Shown piece after piece: positions 1-8,193 of a DNA stretch of 55,433 bases; position 1 is the stretch's first letter; each line of letters starts with the position of its first letter. Made by a program: the position numbers and the translations under genes. The notes beneath the pieces are model-generated. The model was not told where the DNA came from and did not search any database. It worked only from the letters and a program-made list of their open reading frames with translations. Location of the stretch: contig CALUJF010000018.1 in the NCBI GenBank assembly GCA_944320855.1, forward strand, positions 1 through 55,433. Direction: 5' to 3'. Source of the stretch: an uncultured Phocaeicola sp. (GTDB lineage: Bacteria > Bacteroidota > Bacteroidia > Bacteroidales > Bacteroidaceae).

Positions 1-66
1 AACGTCAAAACCAAAGCGTAGTAAACGCCTTTCAATATGTCTTGTCCCTCCCTTCCTACGCTCCAT
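1..66 (-). CDS. possible 5' end of an unidentified gene (runs off the window)
   Basis: An ATG on the minus strand at 66-64 opens a frame of 22 codons that continues to the left edge without a stop. It starts MERRKGGTRHIERR and is very basic. A good -7 box (TACCTTTG on the minus strand, 96-103) lies about 30 bases upstream, so transcription would start near 89 and the leader would be short. That promoter is the main reason to believe the gene. The family cannot be recognised from 22 residues. Confidence 0.3.
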   Translation of the reverse strand, partial: MERRKGGTRHIERRLLRFGFDV

Positions 67-95
67 GATAAAGCGTCTGGCGGCGCGGGACTGCA

Positions 96-103
96 CAAAG
101 GTA
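96..103 (-). promoter_or_regulatory. putative -7 box (TACCTTTG) of the left-edge gene
   Basis: Minus-strand TACCTTTG matches the Bacteroidota TAnnTTTG element. A TTG about 22 bases further upstream may be the -33 element. It would drive the gene that leaves the window at base 1. The remaining bases to 300 are AT-rich and hold no convincing gene. A short GCATTT-ATC-AAATGC hairpin at 258-272 lies downstream of the methyltransferase gene but has no U-tract. Confidence 0.45.
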
Positions 104-300
104 ATAAAAACTATCCGGTTTTTCACAACGATGGAGGAAGTAATATAACTCAAATCTAACTTAGTTGATTCACATTATACAATATATCAACATATTATAA
201 TAACTTAAAGAACTAAATTATTATACTCTCAAGTCATAAAACTTCACCTATTAAATGGCATTTATCAAATGCTATATGTACAACAAAAGACTAAAGAGCC

Positions 301-1344
301 CTAAAAAAGAGACAACTGAACTGGAGTATTATTAACTACAGACATCGAGTCTACTATATTCCTCTCTAAGCAAGGAGTATTGATACAAGACTGTAATGAC
401 CTTGCGATATGCCACATCATTACAGGAGGGACGGCATTTCCTATTGCCTTATATTGCCTTATTTGCGAAACAGAGTTAAAAATAAATGAATCAGGAAACG
501 ATTGTATACGAGCCGCTTCACGAGAAGAAAAACGTCTGTATCTATCACCTACCATAAACACAGGGTCAGTGCTGTTAAGACTTACCTTCGCAAGATGGGC
601 ACTAATAGTATTACAAGGTTCAGTCAGGGACATTACACGGCCTTTATTCATCTTTTCTCTAACTGCCAACATTCCGGCAACTGCTTTTTCACTAAAAAAC
701 AACGACTCGTCACGATTACATTCCTCAATAATAACATCTCTCAGAACCTTACGTTCCGAGCTCTTTACTTTTAAAGGATAATGGAACTTATAAAAGTCTT
801 CCTTATTTTTAAATCCTACAATTATAACACGTTCACGCTTTTGTGGGACACCGTAATCCGAAGCTGATAGCAATTTGTGAGCTACCATATATCCTGCTTT
901 CCTGAATTCATCAACAATCATAGGAAAAGCTTTCCCTTTGTTTGCAGAAAGAATTCCTTTCACATTTTCCGCAACAAAGAGTCTCGGTTGGCGTTCCTTC
1001 AAAATCTTTACCATCTCGAAAAACAGCATGCCTCTTTCATCCTTATAGCCTAAGCGTGGTGGATTTTGGGCTGATATAGAGAACGACTGACAAGGGAAAC
1101 CGCCAATAAGCATATCAAATTGAGGCATCTCATCAACCTTAATATCACGCACGTCCTTAACTATACATTTATGTTTAAAGTTGTCATTATATATTTTTGT
1201 ACAATATTCATCATTATCAACAGCATACACTATTTCAAACGGATTCTCCATATACTCCTTACCAAGATAAGAAAAACCGCCTATAACACCTAAATCCATT
1301 CCACCACATCCGCAAAACAATGATGCAACTTTTATTTTTTCCAT
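301..1344 (-). CDS. DNA (cytosine-5-)-methyltransferase, type II RM (M1)
   Basis: Transfers methyl from SAM to C5 of cytosine in a specific DNA site, protecting host DNA from the nuclease encoded just upstream. The 347 aa carry the m5C motifs in order: SAM-binding LFCGCGGMDLG (residues 9-19), catalytic GGFPCQSFS with Cys85, ENVKG (126-130), the QKRERV motif VIII, and the C-terminal AARIQSFPD and YKAIGNAVPP motifs IX/X. The stretch between motifs VIII and IX is the likely target-recognition region. Its start codon overlaps the end of the nuclease gene by 13 bp, so the three genes form one translationally coupled minus-strand operon. It is clearly diverged from the second methyltransferase of the operon, so it is not a simple duplicate. 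Confidence 0.93.
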   Translation of the reverse strand: MEKIKVASLFCGCGGMDLGVIGGFSYLGKEYMENPFEIVYAVDNDEYCTKIYNDNFKHKCIVKDVRDIKVDEMPQFDMLIGGFPCQSFSISAQNPPRLGYKDERGMLFFEMVKILKERQPRLFVAENVKGILSANKGKAFPMIVDEFRKAGYMVAHKLLSASDYGVPQKRERVIIVGFKNKEDFYKFHYPLKVKSSERKVLRDVIIEECNRDESLFFSEKAVAGMLAVREKMNKGRVMSLTEPCNTISAHLAKVSLNSTDPVFMVGDRYRRFSSREAARIQSFPDSFIFNSVSQIRQYKAIGNAVPPVMMWHIARSLQSCINTPCLERNIVDSMSVVNNTPVQLSLF

Positions 1345-2819
1345 ACAAGTAATTTGGTAGGTTTAAAATTGTCTGTAGAGAATGTTATCTCCATTCCGTC
1401 ACGTGGTTCTGCCTCAATCATATCATTCTTATAAAGGCTCACAGGATTTCGTAAGACAAAAAGAATTTTATCAGTTTCACTCAACATCAGCCTGTAAATG
1501 TAATAGTGTTCCTTTATCGTTCCTGCAACTCTCCATTCATTTGGCGACATGTGAAATCCATACATTTGTATCTTTCTCTTACTAATAGTAGTTTTTACTT
1601 CTATGTATCTATGGTCTTCTGTACCGTCAGCCTCGAAACTGTCAATATCAAAACCTGGATGATAAGTAGGACTATCTACAATTTGCACAAACCGTATAAA
1701 ACCTTCATAACCGTTTATCTTTAAACGCATCTTTTCGTGTCCACAAATTATCGCTTCACCAAGGTTTCCAATATCCTTAGTTGTTTTATCATCCGACATT
1801 ACCACATCTTTTATACGCTCATCAAAAATCACATCGATTTCTGTATCTTTTCCTATAACGGAACGTAAATCAGTCTTAAAGAGTTGTGGATTCATTGAAT
1901 TATTGACATATTCAAACCAAGACGGCTCTACTTTTGCCAATTCGCTTGTTTCTATATTTTCCTTGCCATAAAATGACTCATATCCATCAAACCATGTGTC
2001 ATCTTCCGCAAAAACACTCAACACTTTCAATTCGTTACCTTTTAAAGAAAAATATCCATTGCGTTTTTCCAACAAGTTGGCGATTTCCATATAATCAAGA
2101 ATATCTCCTGCATAACGTGTCATATCTCCTTTTGTACGAGGAGTACCTGCCAATGAGAGCGTTTTTCTGTCATTTGGATTATAGTATTTAATTCTATTTT
2201 TTCTGTTATACAGAATTGTTCTTGCAACTTCATCAACAGAAACCAAACCGCTTGTAACACGTATATCATTGAAAATGCAATATGTAGCTTCTTCCGCCGA
2301 AATGGTCATTTCTTTCTCACTGTTTGTTTGACTCAGAATTCTGTTTCCTTCCATCAAAACCTGAACAATAGTTCGCGCTGGTTTAAATCTTATGTTATGA
2401 TATATGATTTCTTTCAAATCTTTTGGTTTCATATGGCCACCTGGAAACTGGAAAGAAAACAGAAACAGCCTCAAAAACTGAGTCAAATCCTGATTGACAT
2501 GAAGGAACTTTGCCATTTCAGACGTTTCTGTAACGCCGATTTCCTTATTTTCTTTATAAAAGCCAAATAATGCGGGAATCTCCGTACGCCAATTATGAAG
2601 CGTCTTGTCCGCCATATCAATATTGCCAGGGAACATCCGAATAGCTTCAAAATATCTTCTGCTGTACTCTTCACAAGACAACTTTGGTATTCGGCAACAT
2701 TCGTTAGCCATGTAAAGCAATACACTTTCAATATTGCTTTTAAAACGTGGCCTCACAAAATGCAATCTATGCCAGTATTCATCCGGGACTTGATAATATA
2801 TTATTTCTTTTTTTGCCAT
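1332..2819 (-). CDS. putative restriction endonuclease with C-terminal DUF3883 (NO VEIN) nuclease-like domain
   Basis: 495 aa, located between two m5C methyltransferase genes and overlapping both (19 bp upstream, 13 bp downstream), which makes it the restriction subunit by context. The C-terminal third (about 345-480) looks like DUF3883: GNLGE, then GFDIDSF (389-395) and YIEVKTT with E407 and K409, which fits a PD-(D/E)xK core D391/D393...E407-x-K409. The N-terminal ~330 residues show no family I can name and presumably recognise DNA. A hydrophobic stretch near 130-145 (FLRLFLFSFQFPGG) is too short for a membrane anchor. That it cleaves DNA, and at which site, is inference. Confidence 0.75.
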   Translation of the reverse strand: MAKKEIIYYQVPDEYWHRLHFVRPRFKSNIESVLLYMANECCRIPKLSCEEYSRRYFEAIRMFPGNIDMADKTLHNWRTEIPALFGFYKENKEIGVTETSEMAKFLHVNQDLTQFLRLFLFSFQFPGGHMKPKDLKEIIYHNIRFKPARTIVQVLMEGNRILSQTNSEKEMTISAEEATYCIFNDIRVTSGLVSVDEVARTILYNRKNRIKYYNPNDRKTLSLAGTPRTKGDMTRYAGDILDYMEIANLLEKRNGYFSLKGNELKVLSVFAEDDTWFDGYESFYGKENIETSELAKVEPSWFEYVNNSMNPQLFKTDLRSVIGKDTEIDVIFDERIKDVVMSDDKTTKDIGNLGEAIICGHEKMRLKINGYEGFIRFVQIVDSPTYHPGFDIDSFEADGTEDHRYIEVKTTISKRKIQMYGFHMSPNEWRVAGTIKEHYYIYRLMLSETDKILFVLRNPVSLYKNDMIEAEPRDGMEITFSTDNFKPTKLLVWKK

Positions 2820-3856
2820 AATGTATTCAATAATTGTAAAGCTATAGCTTTTGCCATCAGAGGAGGCACAGCATTTCCTACCTGTTTGTATTGACTCGTT
2901 TTACTGCAAAGAAAAATATACCAATCAGGAAAAGACTGAATTCTTGCACTTTCACGCACAGTAGGCACCCTATTCCATTTATAATGAAAATGGTGGCGAT
3001 GACCGGTATCAATTGTTATACTTGGCTTTTGACTGGAAAGTCTTGTCCAAGCTATATGCACATTACGGGTTCTTTTAAATTCGTCAGGCAAATCCTTGTA
3101 GTTACCACCATCCGGGACAAGAGAAATAATTTCTGTAGTTCTATTATTATGAGCAGTAATTTCATGATTATAAATGCCTTTGCTACATTTACGCACATAT
3201 CGCTGATAATCACTGCATGCTTCAATAGGATAATCACTGCCTTCAGGCAATGAACCTTCCGGGAGGTCGCTTATAGCTTCAAAAGTTGTAATCTTTTCAG
3301 TTTCTAAAGCTTTAGGAAATTCAAAATCCATTCCATCAGATATTCCTACAAACACAGCTCTTTTCCTATTTTGAGGTACACCATAATCTGAAGCTGTCAA
3401 GACTTTCACACTCACACTGTATCCTAATTTCTCAAAATCCCGAATTATCGTTTCACGAACAATTCCACCACCTATACTTAAAATATTGGGTACATTTTCC
3501 ATTACAAACGCCTTAGGATGAAAACAGGAAACAAAATCCACAAAAGACTTATACAAAAGGTTCCTTTCATCTTCAATGATGCGTTTTCCTGCAACAGAAA
3601 ATCCCTGGCACGGAGGTCCACCTATAATAACATCAACATTTTCAATATTGTATGTATCTTTTATCGTTTGTGGATTTATAGTTGAAATATCTGCACATAA
3701 AGTCCTTGATACATTCCTATTTGCAGCATAAGTATAAAGAGCATCCTGCCAATTATCTATGGCAAGAATCCCTTCAAACCCGGCTTCTTCAAACCCTAAG
3801 CTCAGACCTCCGCAACCTGCAAACAAATCTATAAACGTATATTTCTTATTTACCAT
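2801..3856 (-). CDS. DNA (cytosine-5-)-methyltransferase, type II RM (M2)
   Basis: 351 aa with a complete m5C motif set: FIDLFAGCGGLSLGF (8-22), GGPPCQGFSVAG with catalytic Cys83, MENVPN (119-124), QNRKRAVFVG, and ARIQSFPD / YKQVGNAVPPLMA near the C-terminus. It is the first gene of the minus-strand RM operon, so methylation activity can accumulate before the nuclease is translated. The stop codon lies 19 bp inside the nuclease gene. Having two distinct m5C enzymes in one system is usual where the recognition site is asymmetric and each strand needs its own enzyme. Candidate promoters lie at 3879-3886 and 3906-3913. No separate controller (C) protein is seen. Confidence 0.94.
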   Translation of the reverse strand: MVNKKYTFIDLFAGCGGLSLGFEEAGFEGILAIDNWQDALYTYAANRNVSRTLCADISTINPQTIKDTYNIENVDVIIGGPPCQGFSVAGKRIIEDERNLLYKSFVDFVSCFHPKAFVMENVPNILSIGGGIVRETIIRDFEKLGYSVSVKVLTASDYGVPQNRKRAVFVGISDGMDFEFPKALETEKITTFEAISDLPEGSLPEGSDYPIEACSDYQRYVRKCSKGIYNHEITAHNNRTTEIISLVPDGGNYKDLPDEFKRTRNVHIAWTRLSSQKPSITIDTGHRHHFHYKWNRVPTVRESARIQSFPDWYIFLCSKTSQYKQVGNAVPPLMAKAIALQLLNTLWQKKK

Positions 3857-3878
3857 GTAATGTCTATCATATAATGTG

Positions 3879-3913
3879 CAAAAATATAAATAAATACAGA
3901 AATATCAAAGATA
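3879..3913 (-). promoter_or_regulatory. two candidate -7 boxes for the RM operon, next to a small palindrome
   Basis: Minus-strand TATTTTTG (3879-3886) and TATCTTTG (3906-3913) both match TAnnTTTG and would start transcription about 16 and 43 bases ahead of the ATG at 3856. A perfect 11-bp palindrome, ATAACAGTTAT (3918-3928), sits in the spacer of the upstream box and could be an operator. Which box is used cannot be decided from sequence. Confidence 0.45.
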
Positions 3914-3981
3914 ACCTATAACAGTTATGATTAATATAAAAATACACGGATAAAGGCGGACTTTAAAAGAAATTAATTCCG

Positions 3982-3989
3982 TACTTTTG
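3982..3989 (+). promoter_or_regulatory. -7 box (TACTTTTG) for the HU-HIG gene
   Basis: TACTTTTG matches TAnnTTTG. Transcription would begin near 3996 and leave a leader of about 160 nt. That leader includes the whole 22-bp repeat array at 4031-4118 before the ATG at 4155. Confidence 0.55.
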
Positions 3990-4030
3990 CATATCGGAAA
4001 CAGGGTGAAAACAAGCCGATGTTTTTTGGT

Positions 4031-4118
4031 GCTGACCATCGTCGGCAGCAATGCCCACCATCGTCAGCAATGGTGCCGACTATCGTCAGCAGCATTGCCT
4101 ACCATGGTCGGCAGCAAA
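4031..4118 (+). repeat. four 22-bp (eight 11-bp) imperfect direct repeats in the HU-HIG leader
   Basis: Exact 22-bp phasing. Each unit begins at 4031, 4053, 4075 and 4097 with GCyNACyATSG followed by TCrGCAryrnT, for example GCTGACCATCG then TCGGCAGCAAT. Individual units can form short hairpins (GCTGAC-CATC-GTCGGC with one G.U pair). The array is far GC-richer than the surrounding DNA and lies in the presumed 5' UTR. There are no unique spacers, so it is not CRISPR. Confidence 0.85.
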
Positions 4119-4154
4119 AAAATATATTGACAGAAACATTAAAAAAACAAGATT

Positions 4155-4784
4155 ATGGGAAAGATTAAATACGATTTTTACAAAAATCCGGACAACAAGG
4201 CAGATAAACTGAAATCGAAATACCACATCAGAATCTGCGACAGGCAAACCATTGGCACAAAGGGGATTGTAGACAATATCCACATGAAAAGCACACTTAC
4301 ATCAGCTGATATTAATGCCGTCATAATAGCCTTTCAGGATGAGATAGCCAATCAGTTGGGGCAGGGAAAGATTGTCAGATTAGAGGGATTATGCAGTTTC
4401 GACATCAGCCTGAGACCTAAAAGCGGAATCTGTACCGGAGAGGAGAGCAGCAAGGAGATAGAGCTGAAATCGGTCAATATCAACCCGGAAAAGGAATTTA
4501 TGGAAAGGGTGCAGAAGTGTATAAACGAAACGGGAATGGAGAAGGTGAAAGGAAAACATTCAGCAACAATCCCGGATGAGAAAGTAGACTCTCTACTGAC
4601 TGAATATTTCAGAAAGGAGAAGACCGTCACCAGACCAAAGCTACAGGAACTCTGCTCAATGACACGCTATATGGCCATGCAGCAAATAAAGCGTCTGACG
4701 GACAGCGGAAAGCTCATAAACATAGGTTTCAAGAATCATCCGCTGTATGTACCGGCTCCGGGATGTTTCGGTACTGAAGAATAG
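4155..4784 (+). CDS. HU-HIG family DNA-binding protein (HU domain plus C-terminal winged helix)
   Basis: 209 aa. The N-terminal ~110 residues fit the Bacteroidota HU-HIG variant of the HU/IHF fold: the start MGKIKYDFYKNPD, then KGIVDNIHMKSTLTSADINAVI, LGQGKIVRLEGLCSFDISL and a region rich in basic residues. Residues ~130-200 (PDEKVDSLLTEYFRKEKTVTR...MTRYMAMQQIKRLTDSGKLINIG) look like a winged helix-turn-helix, one of the accessory domains known for this family. HU-HIG proteins are presumed nucleoid-associated or regulatory DNA binders. The gene lies between an RM operon and an ATPase/Toprim pair and has an unusual repeat-rich leader, which suggests autoregulation or a link to the island. That is inference. 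Confidence 0.8.
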   Translation: MGKIKYDFYKNPDNKADKLKSKYHIRICDRQTIGTKGIVDNIHMKSTLTSADINAVIIAFQDEIANQLGQGKIVRLEGLCSFDISLRPKSGICTGEESSKEIELKSVNINPEKEFMERVQKCINETGMEKVKGKHSATIPDEKVDSLLTEYFRKEKTVTRPKLQELCSMTRYMAMQQIKRLTDSGKLINIGFKNHPLYVPAPGCFGTEE

Positions 4785-4850
4785 AAAACAAAATATGCAT
4801 ATTAGAAGCAAAAACATTGTTAACTCTATTTTACAATACATATATTTGAT

Positions 4851-4858
4851 TAAATTTG
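4851..4858 (+). promoter_or_regulatory. -7 box (TAAATTTG) for the ATPase/Toprim pair
   Basis: TAAATTTG matches TAnnTTTG and lies 33 bases ahead of the ATG at 4892, implying separate transcription from the HU-HIG gene. No clear -33 element is visible. Confidence 0.5.
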
Positions 4859-4891
4859 CGTTCTAAACCATAATTGGAGTATTCAAGGACT

Positions 4892-5926
4892 ATGTTTAAA
4901 AAAATCGAAATAGAAAGATTCAGAGGTATAAGACATGCTTCAATAGGAGGGCTCAGACAAATTAATCTTTTCTTCGGGAAGAATAATTGCGGCAAATCCT
5001 CTTTATTGGAATCATTGTTCTTGGCCAGTGGTTTATCAAATCCGATACTCCCAATCAATGTCAACATAATGCGAGGATATAACAAATCGCGTTTGGATGA
5101 CCTTAAATTGGATTTCTACAACTTAGATTCGACCTGTCCTATCCACATCCGGACTGAGAATGAGGAAATACGCGACTTGAACATTCATCTGTTTGTCAGA
5201 AATCAGAAAAACATTTCCATCAATACAGATGACCCAAACATCCTTTCAAATGTAGAGGAGGAGCAGTATGGACTGAGATTTGAGTTCAAGATTAACAACG
5301 AGCAGTTCTCGTCTTCATTGCATTTCAACTCTGAGGCTCCAAGCAATGCCACTCGACTAATCGCCAAGGATTATACAGAATCTTTGCGTTGTACATACTT
5401 AAGTCCGAAATACGATTTCAATGCATCCATACAGGGATTACAGAATATTCTACAGAACAAGGATGAACGTTTTATAGTGGAAGGGTTGAAATTAATCGAG
5501 CCACGCATCAAAGACTTCATTTTTACAGACAAGGAAATGCTTATCGACATAGGTCTTGCCAAACGTATTCCTGTAAATATGATGGGCGACGGAGCAAGAA
5601 AAATAGTTTCTCTGCTAACCGCTATATACGATTGTAAAGACGGCACTCTGCTTGTTGATGAAATCAGCAACGGTTTCCACCATTCAGTAATGAGCGATTT
5701 ATGGAGAGTTCTTATAAATGCAGCCATAAAGAATAATACCCAACTGTTTGTAACAACCCACGACATTGATTCTATCATAGGCCTCCGAAATGCAGCATTA
5801 CATGATTTCAGTGACACAGCTGCTGCTTTTAAGCTACTTAGAACTCCTGATGACGAATTGAAAGCTTTTCACTATTCATTAGAGAGCCTTGACTATTCCA
5901 TCAATCAAGAAATAGAGATTAGATAA
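4892..5926 (+). CDS. AAA ATPase of the OLD/AAA_15 type, defence-like
   Basis: 344 aa from ATG 4892. An in-frame TTG 18 bases upstream is less likely. It has an SMC/ABC-like ATPase layout: the N-terminal IEIERFRGIRHA strand, Walker A FGKNNCGKSS (28-37, K35), a long middle region, then MGDGARKI (signature-like), Walker B LLVDEISNG (D256/E257) and a switch His in VTTHD (~290). This is the architecture of OLD nucleases and of the ATPase partner in PARIS-like systems, but the Toprim nuclease part is a separate gene that follows after one base. The two would therefore be co-translated and presumably form one complex. Location beside an RM operon supports defence. Target and trigger are unknown. Confidence 0.85.
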   Translation: MFKKIEIERFRGIRHASIGGLRQINLFFGKNNCGKSSLLESLFLASGLSNPILPINVNIMRGYNKSRLDDLKLDFYNLDSTCPIHIRTENEEIRDLNIHLFVRNQKNISINTDDPNILSNVEEEQYGLRFEFKINNEQFSSSLHFNSEAPSNATRLIAKDYTESLRCTYLSPKYDFNASIQGLQNILQNKDERFIVEGLKLIEPRIKDFIFTDKEMLIDIGLAKRIPVNMMGDGARKIVSLLTAIYDCKDGTLLVDEISNGFHHSVMSDLWRVLINAAIKNNTQLFVTTHDIDSIIGLRNAALHDFSDTAAAFKLLRTPDDELKAFHYSLESLDYSINQEIEIR

Positions 5927-5927
5927 T

Positions 5928-6548
5928 ATGAACAGAATTTTTATCGAAGCCAAAAACAATAAAACTCCGGAATACCATTTCCTAATGGCTATTCTGAATG
6001 GTTTCTTTCCAGACAAAGAAATAGAATTTATTTTTATGGATGGCATCGGGAATCTGTTTAATGAAACGAACATAAATCTGATATCACAATCGCAAATCAC
6101 TGAAGATAAAGTTTTAGTCATTGCAGATGCAGACACCAAGGAAAAGGGATATGGATACGAAAAGCGTAAGACTGAAATAGAACAGGGAATGTCAAAACAT
6201 AACATTACGTTTCCATATTTCATATATCCGGACAATCATAGCGACGGCGACGTAGAAGTTCTAATGGAATACTCTGCAAGACGCGACTTGCACTCTGTAT
6301 TTTTCGACTGTTTCGAAGATTACGAGAAATGCGTTTCAGGCATTAAAGACAAGTCCGGCAATGAATTATATAATATCCCGAACAGGAAAGGCAAACTGCA
6401 CACTTATATAACCGCACAAAAGCTGTGCAGCAAATCACGTAACAGATTGGGCTCCGGCGACTGGCTTTTTGGCGACGCAAACTATTGGAACTTAAATTCT
6501 GAAGCACTAATTCCTTTGAAAGAGTTTTTGTCTGTTAACCTAAAATAA
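5928..6548 (+). CDS. DUF3226-like Toprim-fold protein, probable nuclease partner of the ATPase
   Basis: 206 aa, beginning one base after the ATPase stop. It shows Toprim-like acidic residues: E7 in the first strand (RIFIEAKN), an aspartate pair D67-A-D69 after a hydrophobic strand (KVLVIADADT), and PDNHSDGDVEVLM (101-113), which is typical of the DUF3226/DUF4435 group. In OLD-family nucleases and in the PARIS effector the Toprim module cleaves nucleic acid. Here that activity is inferred from the motifs and from pairing with an ATPase. No membrane segment or signal peptide is seen. Confidence 0.72.
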   Translation: MNRIFIEAKNNKTPEYHFLMAILNGFFPDKEIEFIFMDGIGNLFNETNINLISQSQITEDKVLVIADADTKEKGYGYEKRKTEIEQGMSKHNITFPYFIYPDNHSDGDVEVLMEYSARRDLHSVFFDCFEDYEKCVSGIKDKSGNELYNIPNRKGKLHTYITAQKLCSKSRNRLGSGDWLFGDANYWNLNSEALIPLKEFLSVNLK

Positions 6549-6593
6549 AGAACGACAGTGTAAAACATGGTAATTCCACATAATCCATATAAC

Positions 6594-6622
6594 TTTTAAA
6601 CACCATTTAAATACAGTTTAAA
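6594..6622. repeat. 11-bp array, three TTTAAA units
   Basis: TTTAAA begins at 6595, 6606 and 6617, exactly 11 bp apart, about 100 bp upstream of the -7 box of the next gene. It belongs to the same series as the arrays at 24603, 43988 and 46265. Confidence 0.8.
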
Positions 6623-6720
6623 ATGTTATACTTTCGATATTTGGACGATAAAAACGGACAGTTTATCCATAATTTTATATAAAACTATAGGAAATGTTCT
6701 GTTTAGACGAAAAAACTTTC

Positions 6721-6728
6721 TACTTTTG
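6721..6728 (+). promoter_or_regulatory. -7 box (TACTTTTG) for the DUF6242 lipoprotein
   Basis: TACTTTTG matches TAnnTTTG and lies 29 bases ahead of the ATG at 6757. The implied transcription start (~6735) leaves a short leader. Confidence 0.6.
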
Positions 6729-6756
6729 CAACTTGTAACATAGTAATCATTTGCAA

Positions 6757-8169
6757 ATGAAAATAAGAATATTACCTGCATTGGTTGCCGGAGTTATGGC
6801 TACCACTGCTTTTTTGTCATCATGTCTGAAAAGTGACTATACTGAAATTGACTATCCTGCAGAGTCAAGCATTAAGGCTTTTTCTATAGGTACACTTCAT
6901 CAGACCATATATGGAAAGGACTCAGAGGGAAATGACAGTTTCTATGTAGACACTATAAGCTACGCTCATGTTCCGTTCACTATCGACCAGATAAACAGAC
7001 AGATTTACAATAAAGACTCTCTTCCTAAGGAAGTTGACGTGACAAGGGTATTGGCCTCTATCTCGGCTGACAATGGTGTATATTATGTAAACAAGAACGG
7101 GAAAGACACTCTTTGGACTTCAGCCGACTCCTTGGATTTCACGAATGCGGTAACATTCAAGGTCTTGGCTTATAGCGAATTGCAGAATAATTTCGTATTC
7201 GGCAAGCCATATACAGTAAAAGTTAATGTTCATAAACTTAATCCGGACTCACTGTTTTGGAAACATTTCGGGGATAAGAAGTTTGTTGGAGATGTAACTC
7301 TTACAGAACAGAAGGCTGTATATATGAATAAAGATTTGTATGTGTTCGGAAAGACAGAAAGTAATGTTATTAAAGTATTTAAGGCACATGTTCTTAGGGG
7401 AAATATTGATGGATGGGAAGATATTTCTTCAACTGTAGCTGGAACAGATGTCAACATCTACTCTGCAACAGCTTTCAATAATGGCATTTATTATGTAGCA
7501 GACGGAAAGTTATACAAACTGATTGACAATGCTACCGGACAAGTAGGTAGTCTGACCGGATTATCGAACCTTATTTCTGTAAGCAACGACAACCTACTGG
7601 CTTACAACAAAACAGACAACAAAGTTATAACTATCAACGCAAATGGTGAAGAAGTTACCGATGGCAAAAGTTCTTTCGTAAGCGGATACGATTTATCAGG
7701 ACGTTTCTCTGCTATTTCTACTGAATCTACACACAACAGCAATATATGGAGAACTGTAGTTATGACTAATAACTCAGGAACTGCCAAGACCGGCACAACT
7801 GCTAATGTATTCAGCTACATAAGCAGCGACAAAGTCTGGACTAAATTCCAACCAAACAATCCTACTACATGCCCTAACCAGAATAACATCTCCATGATAA
7901 GTTACGACGGCAAGCTATTTGCATATGGTGAAGATTTTGACTATTTCTATTCGTCTACAGACAACGGATTGAACTGGAAAAAAGAAGAAGATTATATGGT
8001 TTTCCCTACACAAGAAAAAAACAATATGTCGCTTGAAGCATACCGCAACGAAGGCAGCTATTCTACCGTAGTGGAAGATAATGGCAATAAAGGCTCATTC
8101 ATATGGTTTATCTGGCAGGACGGAACTGCCACAAGAGCCTGTCTGAACAGACTTATGCCAAAAGAATAA
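6757..8169 (+). CDS. DUF6242-type lipoprotein
   Basis: 470 aa from ATG 6757, chosen over an in-frame TTG two codons upstream. An N-terminal lipoprotein signal ends in LSSC (Cys23), so the protein is predicted to be exported and lipidated. Residues ~35-160 resemble the N-terminal domain of DUF6242 proteins (SSIKAFSIGTL..., YAHVPFTIDQINRQIYNKDSLP), with paired motifs such as ADSLDF. The rest has kelch/propeller-like repeats (IYYVADGKLYKL, SMISYDGKLFAYG, FYSSTDNGLNWKK). Function of the family is unknown. The gene has its own promoter and precedes the envelope cluster by 24 bp, so read-through into uppS is possible. Confidence 0.75.
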   Translation: MKIRILPALVAGVMATTAFLSSCLKSDYTEIDYPAESSIKAFSIGTLHQTIYGKDSEGNDSFYVDTISYAHVPFTIDQINRQIYNKDSLPKEVDVTRVLASISADNGVYYVNKNGKDTLWTSADSLDFTNAVTFKVLAYSELQNNFVFGKPYTVKVNVHKLNPDSLFWKHFGDKKFVGDVTLTEQKAVYMNKDLYVFGKTESNVIKVFKAHVLRGNIDGWEDISSTVAGTDVNIYSATAFNNGIYYVADGKLYKLIDNATGQVGSLTGLSNLISVSNDNLLAYNKTDNKVITINANGEEVTDGKSSFVSGYDLSGRFSAISTESTHNSNIWRTVVMTNNSGTAKTGTTANVFSYISSDKVWTKFQPNNPTTCPNQNNISMISYDGKLFAYGEDFDYFYSSTDNGLNWKKEEDYMVFPTQEKNNMSLEAYRNEGSYSTVVEDNGNKGSFIWFIWQDGTATRACLNRLMPKE

Positions 8170-8193
8170 ATCACTTAAACAGATATTGACAAC

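Noticed and set aside
258-272. Terminator of the RM operon
   Set aside because: Six-bp AT-rich stem without a T-run on the minus strand; too weak.
4031-4118. CRISPR-like array
   Set aside because: Units are contiguous 22-bp repeats with no unique spacers, and no cas genes occur in the window.
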